Source: Benincasa hispida
Lineage: Eukaryota > Streptophyta > Magnoliopsida > Cucurbitales > Cucurbitaceae
Assembly: GCF_009727055.1 (NCBI RefSeq)
Contig: NC_052353.1
Coordinates: 63,461,088 to 63,525,087, forward strand
DNA: 64,000 nucleotides
Direction: 5' to 3'
The notes below the pieces were generated by a model, which searched no databases, had not been told where the DNA came from, and saw only the letters and a program-made list of their open reading frames with translations. Shown one piece after another: positions 24,754 through 35,139 of the stretch; position 1 is the first letter of the stretch, and each line of letters begins with the position of its first letter. The position numbers and the translations under genes were made by a program.

Positions 24754-24924
24754 ATCAATAAGTATTCAATTCAGTTTAATTTTGGTTTAGTAGGTGTTTT
24801 ATATGAGAATTGAGGGCAATGTCTCCTCCAGTTATTGAGGGCAATGTCTAATCAACAATTGAGGGCATGCCTTTCTCTACTCTCTAATCAACAAGATATT
24901 GAGGGCAATGTCTCCTCCAGTGCC

Positions 24925-25390
24925 TTTCATCATTGTAATGGAAACATTTCCCTTTGTAGTGCTATCCTTTCCTTTCAATCTAGTAGGCTTCTTCTTCCCT
25001 TTCCCTTTACCTTTCTTCACAAGAATACTCTTATTCTTTAAAGAGGAAGCAACTTCAGGCTTGGAGGACATTCCTCTCTTCTTAGCAGAAGTAACATTTC
25101 CTTCTGACACCAAACCCTTTGTTCTCAACATTGTCTGGTAAGCCCGTAACTCATTCAGTAGAATAGTCAAATTTTATTCATTAATACATTCAAAATTTGT
25201 AGAAAACTCTTCGGAAGAGATTCTAGAATAAAACCAACTTGACTTCTCTCATCCATCATAGCACCGTTCACTTTAGCCATATTAAAGTGGACCATCATGT
25301 CTAGGACATGTTCACGAACATTGGTCCCCTCTTTCATGTGACTATTGTAAATGTATTTGAGCTAGGAATGGGAGGACATTCCTCCATTAA
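24925..25390 (-). pseudogene. Antisense copia gag fragment inside element E
   Basis: On the minus strand the frame near 25170-24877 encodes LLNELRAYQTMLRTKG followed by a lysine-rich tail (GKGKGKKKP), typical of the C-terminal part of copia Gag before the zinc knuckle. Further upstream (25390-25170), in other frames, come phrases resembling VREHVLDMM and ILESLPKSF. Stops and frame shifts break it. It lies opposite to the LTRs of the surrounding element. It is more alike to the gag remnant at 1-863, whose downstream leader it also shares. Confidence 0.65.
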
Positions 25391-27265
25391 GATAAATCTC
25401 AAATCGTCTATCGTGAGTATTGAATTCAAATTTGATTTTCAGTTTACATAATTATCCCCAATCAGTTTGTCCAAAGCCGACTATATAATAGAACTCGTCA
25501 TTCTGAAATTATAAACAAATTTTAGGAGGGAATTGCTTTTAAATCCAATCAAGTTTTAGCAAAGTGATAATGTACCCATAATCATTATTTTTGCAATGAT
25601 ACTTAAGTGATTTAAAACAAATGCTATCGTGGGGCAGTCAAGAATTCCTTTACAAAAACAAGACAGTTATTGACCAAATACTATCTCCAGAATAACTCAT
25701 ATTCCGATAGTCATTTAGTTATCGTTTTCGGTCAAGATCATTACTAACACTTAGTAAGTCCTTGTAAGTGTAGACCCGCCATTTCAGATCTTACAAAACG
25801 GTATGATTATGCCTCAAAATAGAAGACAATACCAGATGAAACTATAAGACCCTATTCATTTTACTGAAGCCTGGGTTGTTTCAAATCCTATTTTATAACC
25901 CTCTATAGGGACACCGCGTTAACGACTAGCTAGTGCCGCATGAAAAATGATAGCAGGCGCGATATAAGAATCTCATGGTTCAAACTAATGGAGGAGACCG
26001 TAGGACAATGTTAACACTTTCCTTCACCCACTTACTATGAACGACTTCCCCCATTCACCTTGTTATTGACCCATGCAAACACTTTCCGTATGGAGTAGTT
26101 GAGGTAAAATCGACAAGAAGCCGAGCATGGATCTCACGGTGTGAACTCTTGAGGACATGAGAGCTAATAACTTTTATTCTCCCACTGAAGTGTTCTAAAT
26201 GTTCGGGTATATTTATACTTATCCTAAGTCTAGGTGGTTTATCCAAGTATAAAACTTATAAATGGATTTTAAACCTATGATGTCTAGGTGATAAACCATT
26301 TTTATTACCTTACATCGCTCACGAATGCTCATAAAACTGGTTACCAACGCTCAATTATTTGGCTATAATCCTCATATAGAAGGTGTTTCGTAGACCGTCA
26401 ACTTAAATACCCCCAGCCTTCGACAGGATTATATAATGATTGAGTTTGTAACCCTAGTTTACAAGTTTAACGACCTATTTTAACTATTAAAACAAGTGGT
26501 TAACCTAAGTGAGCATGCAATTGTTCTTTGTTATGGATTTTAAACATCTAACCTAATTTTATAACAACTTACAAAATTTTAGACATGCTTAACATCCACA
26601 ACATTCAACAAAGGTATCTAATATAACTATTATATTAAACAAAAGAAACCATAAGATACATATTATATATTATAACATTTTATAACATACTTTTAATGCA
26701 TGTAGCATGCTTCCTATTGTGGGATTTTAAATCTACATGGCATGCTATATGCACATACAAGATTTATTTAATTATAACATACATCATATGCATAAATAAT
26801 TAAACACTAACTGATATGGCTTTAGTTTTGGCAAAAACAAGGAAACAAAACCTAATTATTACAAATCAACTTCTAAACCGCTCCCGGACCGCGCGAACCG
26901 CTCCAAAACGAACTCAAGTAGCTTGAATTGAACCCAAACCGTCTGAACCGAACCAGCCAAGTCTGAATCAAACCAACCAAGAACCATTCGAAGCTGAACC
27001 GAACCAGACCACAAAATAACCGGTCGAACCGGCAACCCTCGCTCATGTTCAACATCCTACTAAGTCTCATCGTTTAGCAATGACGACCATCGTCTTGCAC
27101 TTTACCTGATCGTTTAGTAAAGCTACACAATCGTGTAGTATTTTCCTTCTATCACATAGTGTCATCGTCTAGTACCGAAGGAAGCTACACGATCGCTTAG
27201 TGTTTCACATTATCGCACAGCTCCATCGTTTAGCACGGACAATTTACTACACGATCGTTTATCTA
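25391..27265 (-). other. Antisense copia leader DNA
   Basis: No gene. The order parallels 864-2745: AT-rich leader, a stretch full of GAACCG/CCGAACC words (26870-27040), then ATCGTTTAGC words (27065-27265). The reading frame at 26873-27070 is produced by the GAACCG repeats. Confidence 0.55.
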
Positions 27266-27274
27266 ACGCATGAA

Positions 27275-28780
27275 GTCGATGAGTGGGAGTGTCCTGTGAA
27301 AATGAGTTGTGTGCAAGATTGGACCACTAAACCTATCACTCTTACTTTATAATGTTGTTTACAGTTTAAGACTGACTATTTCGAAGCGATGACCTAGGTA
27401 ACTTAACCTTAATCCTGAGCTAACTATGAACTCCTGTTTGTTCGGGATTATCCTTTGATCTGCAATGGTGAGAGTAGACCAATTGCCTCTGCTCAATAAG
27501 CTTACCATTTTGCGGTTAAGACCGGATGAATAGCTGGGAACATAGAATGCAAGAGGGAATTCACTCCTACCCGATTAGGATTAGTAGAGAGGTTATTCCC
27601 TTCAAGTGCTGATTCTGGGTCTTGAACAAAAGACCTCACCCTCTCATTGCCCTGAGAGGGATTCGATTTGTTGATTGGATAAAAAATCAATTGTTCATTA
27701 GAGGATCTATGGAACTTAAAGAACAAGAGGTGATTTCAGGGGTAAAATAGAGATTCGACCCGCCGTTATTACGAGTAACCTGTGAAGGGTTAATTTACTA
27801 ATCATGGTTATATCAAGTGGACATAATATATCTACAGTGAGGGGAGTTCAACTATGGGCTTTAGTGGAATCACCCATTAGTTAACGAGTGGAGGTTAGAT
27901 CAGTCTAATGAGTTTAGCCGATTAATCTCGGATCGTTAGAGCCCATGATTTGTAGGTCTGCGAGGTCCCCTTACTAGCTCGTAAATGGATAAGTTCTAGA
28001 ATAGCGTGATAAGTTAATTTGAAATGTTCAAATTAGAATTAAATGAATTTGGAGAAATAATATTTAAATATGATTTAAATATTTGAAGATGAAATTGTGT
28101 TAAAAATTAATTTAATATTTTATGTTAAATTAATTAGAATTATTTAAATTGTTTAAATAATTATTTATTAATTTTATTAAAGNNNNNNNNNNGTAAAATT
28201 AATAATATTTTCAATTTTATTAAATAAAATTAATTTTTGAAATTAATTTTGATAAAATTGAAAAAGAAAAGAAAAACACAAAGTTGGAAAAATTGATTTT
28301 CCATTTACTCCATGAACTAGCTCACCAACAACCCACTTTAACTCTTCATTAACTCCAAGCATGAGTTGCATCTCATGCAGCAAGCTTCTTTGCATAAATT
28401 TCTACAATATATAGAAGATTTTGGAGTGTTTTGAAAAGAGAGCAACCAAACAAAATTCTGAGAAAAAGTTGAGAGAACAAGGGTGTTCTTCTACATGGTT
28501 GCTGCTGTGAGCTTCTCCAAATTCCCTTAATTCCAGCTTATTTTGAGTTCCACTACTCAATCTTGAGCTCCAAGAGGATAGTAGAAGAGATCTTGGGGTG
28601 GTCTACAACAAGATCCTGTGGAGATTTGCAGCTGAATCAAAGCTTAGAGGAAGTTCTTCAAAGGTATGTCATGAAACCCATTTTTTTCTATTGAAGCATA
28701 TTTTCTTTTCTGTCAAAATTAATGAATTAGAGTGCTTATGGATCCTGGTTTCTTCCACTGCACATTGGTACTTTCCAACA
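27275..28780 (+). mobile_element. Element E 3' LTR (5'-truncated)
   Basis: It matches the 5' LTR from about 27515 on and ends with CCAACA next to the CGTTA duplication. Its first part is missing where it meets the antisense leader. A 10-base N gap lies at 28183-28192. Confidence 0.75.
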
Positions 28781-28785
28781 CGTTA

Positions 28786-29569
28786 TGCCCCTGTAGTTAT
28801 ATCTAACTCCTTAAGTACCACTGATCCCTCTAATGAACATAAGTCATAGTCCTACTATGACTGAGTCTTCTCTTCCAAAGAGATGTTATGGCCACTATGT
28901 TCAAGCCCCGGAATCAGCCCTTAAGAGGGAAATCTCTCTACTTATTCTTGCTTTGGGAAATGAGTGAATTTCATCTTGTGGATTGAGTTCCCAACTCTCA
29001 GATCAGACAAATCCCTAAAAAGGTAGCATGTTGAGTTGGCAATCTGGCCACTCTTACCCATACTAATCAAAGGACCATCCTCAAAGGCAGAAGTTCCCAA
29101 AACACTCAAGATTGAGGTCGTGTCACCTATGGTCATTTAGGTGAGATGTAAGTCTCTAGTATCAACAGCATTATATACAGAATCTAGTCATATCGTGGTC
29201 CGATCTTATACAAACTCTTGATATAGGACACCTACGCTCGCACGTCTCCACATGAATGGTCAGGATCTACCATCTGTAGTAATGTACAACACTTGCAAAC
29301 CTCTACAAAATGGCCAGTATCCGTAGTGTCACCAGGATCAGGTATCCAACCTTAATCCTTATACTACAGACCTATTTAGGTTATCACTTAAGGCACAATC
29401 CACTTGTATATCACATATACATGCTTAAGTTCACATAAGATAACGAAGGAGCTTTGTTTATTTAATATAAGTAAATGTCAGAATGAAATAACATTTATTT
29501 TATTCATCAAACAATGTGTATCAATACAAACAATGAGACTTTGGGAGAACTAGGACACCAATCCCAATA
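28786..29569 (-). mobile_element. Family D copia LTR, right part of a split copy
   Basis: It continues the LTR interrupted at 23242: the sequence around 28790-28850 matches 4390-4440. It reads on the minus strand from a TATTGGG (mutated TGTTGGG) at 29569. Confidence 0.7.
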
Positions 29570-30313
29570 GGCTCAACTCCAATGCCTAGCATAAGGCTAA
29601 CGCATGAACAAACACTTAGCCATTTTTCTAGCTTTCAACGCATGGGTTACATTTAGCCAATTTTTCTAGCTTCACCTAAGAGTCAAGCTATCAAACTTAA
29701 ATTTTTCTTCTAACTTTTAACCCTTTTCTCTACAATTTAACATTAATTCTCACATCAACCTACTCACTACACTAGTCTCAGTAGGGAACAAACACAAGTA
29801 GAGAAATTAGAGTTCAAGGTTTACACCCATAGAATAACGAGGTAACTCTTGTGGTAGTATTCTAGATCGTTCAAGGAGTTGTTCGTGAACAAGACCGTTT
29901 GGAGATCTGTTCATTGGAACCGTAGAGAGGATTGTTCATGGCACTTGGGGAATCTACAAAGGTAAGAATCGTTCTAACCCTTCCCCAATAGCATGCTAGT
30001 TTATGTGTTCATTCTATTCCATCTAGTATAACGATTTTGTTTATTGTGAAAATCGAATCGCAGGATACAAGGTGATCTCTCACGAGAGACGCTTCCGCTA
30101 CAAGATTCAATCCTTTCAAGAAGGTTAATTTACCCAACCTTGTATCGAAGAAATAAATGGCATAAACTCCTTTCGTAGTCCATGAATAAGACAATGATGC
30201 AAACAAACACAACTAATAGGCTCTTATTTGTCCAATTCTAAAATTTCAGAACACAAATTCTTAATTTTCAGAAAATATTCTGAAACTGAAAATTTACCTT
30301 GAGTTGTTCCAGC
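29570..30313. other. Repeat-like DNA without a recognisable gene
   Basis: AT-rich DNA with LTR-like phrasing. The part 30010-30210 resembles the downstream end of copia LTRs. The small frame 30009-30212 has no identifiable domain. Confidence 0.35.
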
Positions 30314-30812
30314 TGTTGGGATTGGTGTTCTAATTCTCCCGGAATCTCGTAGTTTGTAAACTTTATACACATTGTGATTAATAAAATAAGAGTTATTTTA
30401 TTTGCATTTACTCATATCCAATAATCAAAGATTCATGGTTATTGTATGAAAACTTAAGCATGTATATGAGATATACAAGTGGATCATGCCTTAAGTAATA
30501 ACCTAAAAATTTTGTAGTATAAAGATAAAGGACGGATACCTTATCCTGGTGACACTACATATACAACTCGCTTTGTAGAGGTTTACAAGTGTTGTGAACT
30601 ACTACAAATAGTCTGATCCTGACCATTCATGTGGAGACATGCAAGTAGGGGTGTCCTATACAAAGTGTTTGTATAAGACCGGGCCACGAGATTATTCATC
30701 TCTTTATATACCATCGTTGATAATTGAGACTTACATCTCACTTAAATGACCATAGGTGACATGACCTTAATCCTGAGTGTTTTGGGAAATCCTGCCTATG
30801 AGGGCGGTTCTA
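30314..30812 (+). mobile_element. Family D LTR fragment, inverted relative to 28786-29569
   Basis: It starts TGTTGGGATTGGTG, the reverse complement of the end at 29569, and runs about 500 bp in LTR order. It then stops at a junction with family C interior near 30812. Confidence 0.65.
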
Positions 30813-31774
30813 ATCTTTTATTGTTGCGTTATTCATTGCGTTGTCATGATGTAATATATATTTATACTTAGAAACATTTCTCATACTTTGTAAATTCTGA
30901 CCAACACTTAGTTAATTCTTAGTTTAGCAGTACTTTACCTTTTATCTTTCAAAGTTCTACTCAAACATTCTTTTTGAAATTTTTATTCTAAGTGTTTGTC
31001 TAGTCTATCCAAACAACGCAATGAGGATCTTGCTTATCTTTAAATTTGGGGGTAGGGAAGGTCTGAGTAGATAAGATCAAAAATATGCGATGATTAAGAA
31101 AATGCGTTCATTTTTCGTTTGAAAAAAAAAATAAAAGAAAAAGAAAAAGAAAAAAGAAAAAAGAAAAATTTTATGCCAAACTTCAGTGTCAGCGCAAGGG
31201 AAAACCTCAAAAATGTTCCCAACCTAATAAGAGCTTATTTGTGAAAGGAGCCTGTTCGTAGTTGGATGTTCGTATGACACCCGTAGGAGCAAGCCAAAAC
31301 GAAGGTGGGTTTCCAAGAACAACGCAATAAAAGAGAAAATAAAAGAGTGTAAGAGACAACTCCTCTGAATATCATGAGTTAAAGTTGAAATTGGCACACA
31401 ATCTAGTTGGATGTTCGCATGACACCCGTGGGAACAACCAAAATGAAGAGTATAACCATGACCAATAGTCTCTATTAAATAACGCAAAGTTTGACCACTA
31501 CATATAGACATATCAAGTTGTTTTGACAAAGAATAGATAAACATCTGTTTTCAAAACTAGAAAAGCATCTTTGAGTAGAATTTTGTTATATAGATGAATA
31601 AAGTAGGGCTTTGTTCAGAATTAGTAAGGATAGAAGGAAATTGCATTGTTAAGAAATGTGCCTGAGTGTAACATTTGGAGCAGCCAATCGACGCAAAAAT
31701 ATAGGAGAGAAATTTAGCATTATTGTCTTAGTAGAAGATATGCTTGAGGACAAGCATATATCTAAATTTGCGGG
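30813..31774 (+). mobile_element. Family C untranslated 3' interior
   Basis: No coding domain. It has a first PPT-like TAAATTTGGGGGTAGGG (31041), a purine-rich AAAAGAAAAAG run (31120-31165), two copies of the 48-bp motif 145 bp apart (31258-31305 and 31403-31450), an AGGA-loop hairpin with a 9-bp stem (31738-31759) and the terminal PPT AAATTTGCGGG (31764-31774). Confidence 0.65.
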
Positions 31775-33551
31775 TGTGATAACTTGTAGAAATACAAGTT
31801 ATTTATGCTGCCTTATCTAGATATTGCGGCCAAGAGAGAAGGAATATGCATTGATTGTATGAAAATTAGCTCAAAAATACAATAATTATGAATTAACGCA
31901 ATTACACCCACTAACATCGTCAAGATGGTAAAAGAGGATATTTTTACTCTGTTTTGCAAGAAACCAAGTCACCACTCTGAACAACGTATCTCCGTTACAT
32001 TGCGCCCATCAATCAACAATGAAGAGACGATTAACACAATGACGACGCAATGCAACAGTCGATCCTGAGCTGAATTTCAACCGCATGCGGTAATAAATAC
32101 AACACCGTATGCAAGCAACCGATCGAAAGATGCAGCTGAGTAACGCAAAGGCGGAGGATTGCGACATGTGTATAACTAACCGTTGTGCAGATTTGACGGT
32201 CTGATTGCATAACAGAAAGAATATTTATTCCTCCATCTTTGGAATTTCCATAACAAGAAGTGGGTCCACAAGCCAAGAGTCAAAGCTTTTCACGTATAAA
32301 TACCTCCATAGAATTTAGAGAAGATATACTTGATATGGGTATTGATACGAGGGCTAATTGCTGTTGAATTATTGAGAGAAAGGCTGAGCTGAGTACTGAT
32401 TGAAAGAAATCTTGAAGAGAAGAGACACGGCCGAGAGGCAAGTCTCAGTGTGATTCTGCCAGATCCCCGCCGTGAAGCTCTATGCTTAGATCCCTGCTAC
32501 CGGTTGAGCAAGCCTAAGAGGGAAATTCATCCATCCGTTCACTTCATCCACACCGGCAAGCAAACCTCCATCCAGATCGGCGCTAAGACGTTGGCGCTTA
32601 TTTGTATTTGTTTCAAACTCTATTTCATCAAGTGTATTTCATCTTCTTAATCTCTTCATTCAAAAATCATGTATCAGACGCTTAATAGTTTTATTGAATG
32701 TCTCAATCACTTTCATTACCACTTTTCTGTCTATTTCCACTCCTCCGTTTATTGATTTCTCCATGAAGTTTTCTTAAAACCTTGGTAATTAATATGGATT
32801 AAACGAGTAACTTAATCTGTGTTAAATAGATAAATGCGTTTAGCTAAAGCATGCTAGACGGCATCTTCACCTGCAAGAGCAGAAGTGAAGATGTCATTCT
32901 GATCTGTTGAGAGAAGGTTAGAAGAATGTGTTAACTAAAGCGAGTAGTACTTCCAGAGATGGAAGCAACCTTGCGTTCATTACGTTCGTCCCTGTTTCAC
33001 CACAAAGATGTAGAAACGTGGCCGATCATCGAGAGGTGTACGTCAAGGGAAAAGTAGAACCGTACTTATATCTTTAACGCAATTAAAAAACTTGCGATGT
33101 TTGAATTAACTATCTTTTATGTTTCTGCTTCATACATAAGACTTGTCACCGCATTACACGATCTTTGCATAATCTTCACAGCCAGCCTTGACCTCAATAT
33201 CTTGTATCATGAAACCTGTATCTTGTATCATCTTAGCTTAGATTTACTTTAACTCAATTTACTTTAACGCAATTTATGTTATCATCGCATTTCTACCGCT
33301 TTATCTTACTTTATCGCATGTTTAATTTCTTGTACACAAATTCTTTTATAAATTGAAAAACCCCTGGTCGCATGTATCACGAACATAACGCAATAACCTA
33401 AAACAGTCCCTGTGTTCGACCTCGGATCACACCGAGAAACTTGTGGTGAAATTATACTTGGTTTCAATGCAAGAAAACTTGTGACAACGCACAACATACT
33501 ACAAGAACAGTCGTTAATAATGCCTATCTAAAAGTAGTATCACATATCATC
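31775..33551 (+). mobile_element. Family C LTR (C2)
   Basis: It starts TGTGATAACTTG with a perfect GAAA-loop hairpin (31779-31802) and follows LTR C1 (14996-16801) closely until about 33551, where the two diverge, so its 3' edge is lost. The TTCGACC-linked stem is at 33406-33441. Confidence 0.8.
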
Positions 33552-33657
33552 ATATATCGCTATGCATATGCCCAAGATAGAAACATTCATCAAATTTGTA
33601 TCCATATCCATATTTGTATCAGCACATTGCGTAAGATTCATCAAATTTGCGTTACAA

Positions 33658-33991
33658 CGCTTTGATACCATGTAACAAAAACAACAAAACAAAGAGAAAG
33701 AAAGTTGGAAACAAGAGAGAAAAATTACACGAAGGATTAAGTGTTTCATTGAGTCCTACATTCATTTAAGTGGAAACAATACAAGTATTTATAGGAAAAA
33801 TAGGAAACTACCCACTAATGCATTGTCCTTAATTTTCTATCACTAACCTAGAAAAACTTCATGAATCAATCCACTAAACTATTATATCACTATCCTCCAA
33901 TTTAGGAGGCACTACCCTAAATAAAAGTCAATTAAAGAAAAAACTAATTTAATTAATAATTTGCAAAATAAGTTTGCACTAATTTTTAACA
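33658..33991 (-). mobile_element. Short copia LTR with adjacent PBS
   Basis: On the minus strand, an LTR of 321 bp starts TGTTAAAAATTAG (33991) and ends GTTACA (33671), directly followed by TGGTATCAAAGC, an initiator-Met-like PBS with one change. Internal sequence beyond the PBS is missing, because family C debris follows. It is a distinct, much smaller copia lineage than family D. Confidence 0.6.
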
Positions 33992-34253
33992 GGAACATGT
34001 GTCAGACATGGGTCACTAACTATTTTACTAGGCTCGACCTTGACCTTAGTTGATACCAAGCACATTAATTTGGGATTTCACCCAAAACTAACTCTCTTCC
34101 CTAGACCCATTTTGGGCCCATTGTGCTATGCTTGATCTAAACCTTGTTATTTTTTCGACTTTGTTGTTTTTATCCTTATTTTATCTTGGTTATTTTAATA
34201 TGTATTAACAAAAATAGGGTAGGGTTGAAAAGATTGACAAAAATAGGTTTTTT

Positions 34254-34394
34254 ATCGTGTACCCAGTACACGATTACGCCTGAATCGTGTACCTGGTACA
34301 CAATTAGCTCTAAATCGTGTACTCGATACACGAGTACCTGTTGATCTGGCACGCGCAGACTGCCAATGTGGCAGTCGTGTACTGGGTACACAAC
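34254..34394. repeat. Left subterminal palindrome array, 30-bp phased
   Basis: Four 21-bp imperfect palindromes of the form ATCGTGTAC-NNN-GTACACGAT start at 34254, 34284, 34314 and 34374, so all spacings are multiples of 30 bp. The first is perfect; the others have one or two arm mismatches. Confidence 0.85.
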
Positions 34395-35139
34395 TTTCTT
34401 CTCCATTAAACAGTCGCGCGACCCTTCTTCTTTCTCATCCGAAAGCTTCTTCGTCGATCTTCCTCCATTTTCCTCCGTCCAAACATCTTCCGAAAACCTC
34501 CCAATATATTCGAAAATTTAACTGTCCATCCAAACATCGTCCGAAAACTTTGATCTTCCTCCGTCTTCCTCCTTTTTCATTAAACCGTCTTCCTTCGATT
34601 TTCTTTGACTGAGGTAAATTTTTTTCCCTATGTTGTTTTCCAATATATAATCTTCATATATATATATATATATATCACTTTGTTTGCATTTGGGATTAAC
34701 TTAATGTGTAGTTTATGGATCCATGATTTATTTTTGGATATATGTTGAACTTAAAAATTAGATTTTGTTGGGCTATATTTCTGGATGATTATGTTTGCCT
34801 ATTTGTTGGGATTTTTTTTATGATTACTTTGTTGGATGATTATGTATTTATTGGGTTGAACTTAGAAATATATGTATATGTTTATAAAAATTAAGATTGG
34901 TTCATATATATTTTATTTTGTTTGCATTTGGGCTGAATTAAATGTATGATTTGTGGATATATTATTTTATTTTTATTTGGGTTGATTTTAATGTATAGTT
35001 TATGGATCTTAGATTTGGGTTGATTTAAATGTATAATATTTAGATCTTATATGTTGAACTTAGAAATTGGACTTTATTGGGTTGACATATTAACATATTT
35101 TTTGTCAACTATAACAGTTGAAAAAATCATAATAAATAT

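Larger units (their letters stand above)
23248..28780 (+). mobile_element. Plus-strand copia element E with TSD CGTTA
   Basis: The element is flanked by CGTTA at 23243-23247 and 28781-28785. Its 5' LTR (23248-24739) starts AGTTGGGTTTTATG, a mutated TGTTGGG, and ends CCAATA. The 3' LTR (about 27275-28780) ends CCAACA. The PBS TGGTATCAGAGC follows the 5' LTR. The interior has no plus-strand gag-pol; it holds minus-strand gag and leader DNA of another copia copy (24925-27265), so the element is chimeric or was itself invaded. The two host halves (to 23242, from 28786) join into a continuous family D LTR, which confirms the insertion. Confidence 0.8.

Noticed and set aside
24809..24922. ATTGAGGGCAATGTCTCC words repeated three to four times
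   Set aside because: A short local duplication after the PBS of element E; no evidence of a functional array.
34660..34676. TA run as a possible origin or promoter element
   Set aside because: A simple AT microsatellite inside the Mutator-like element; nothing else supports a function.
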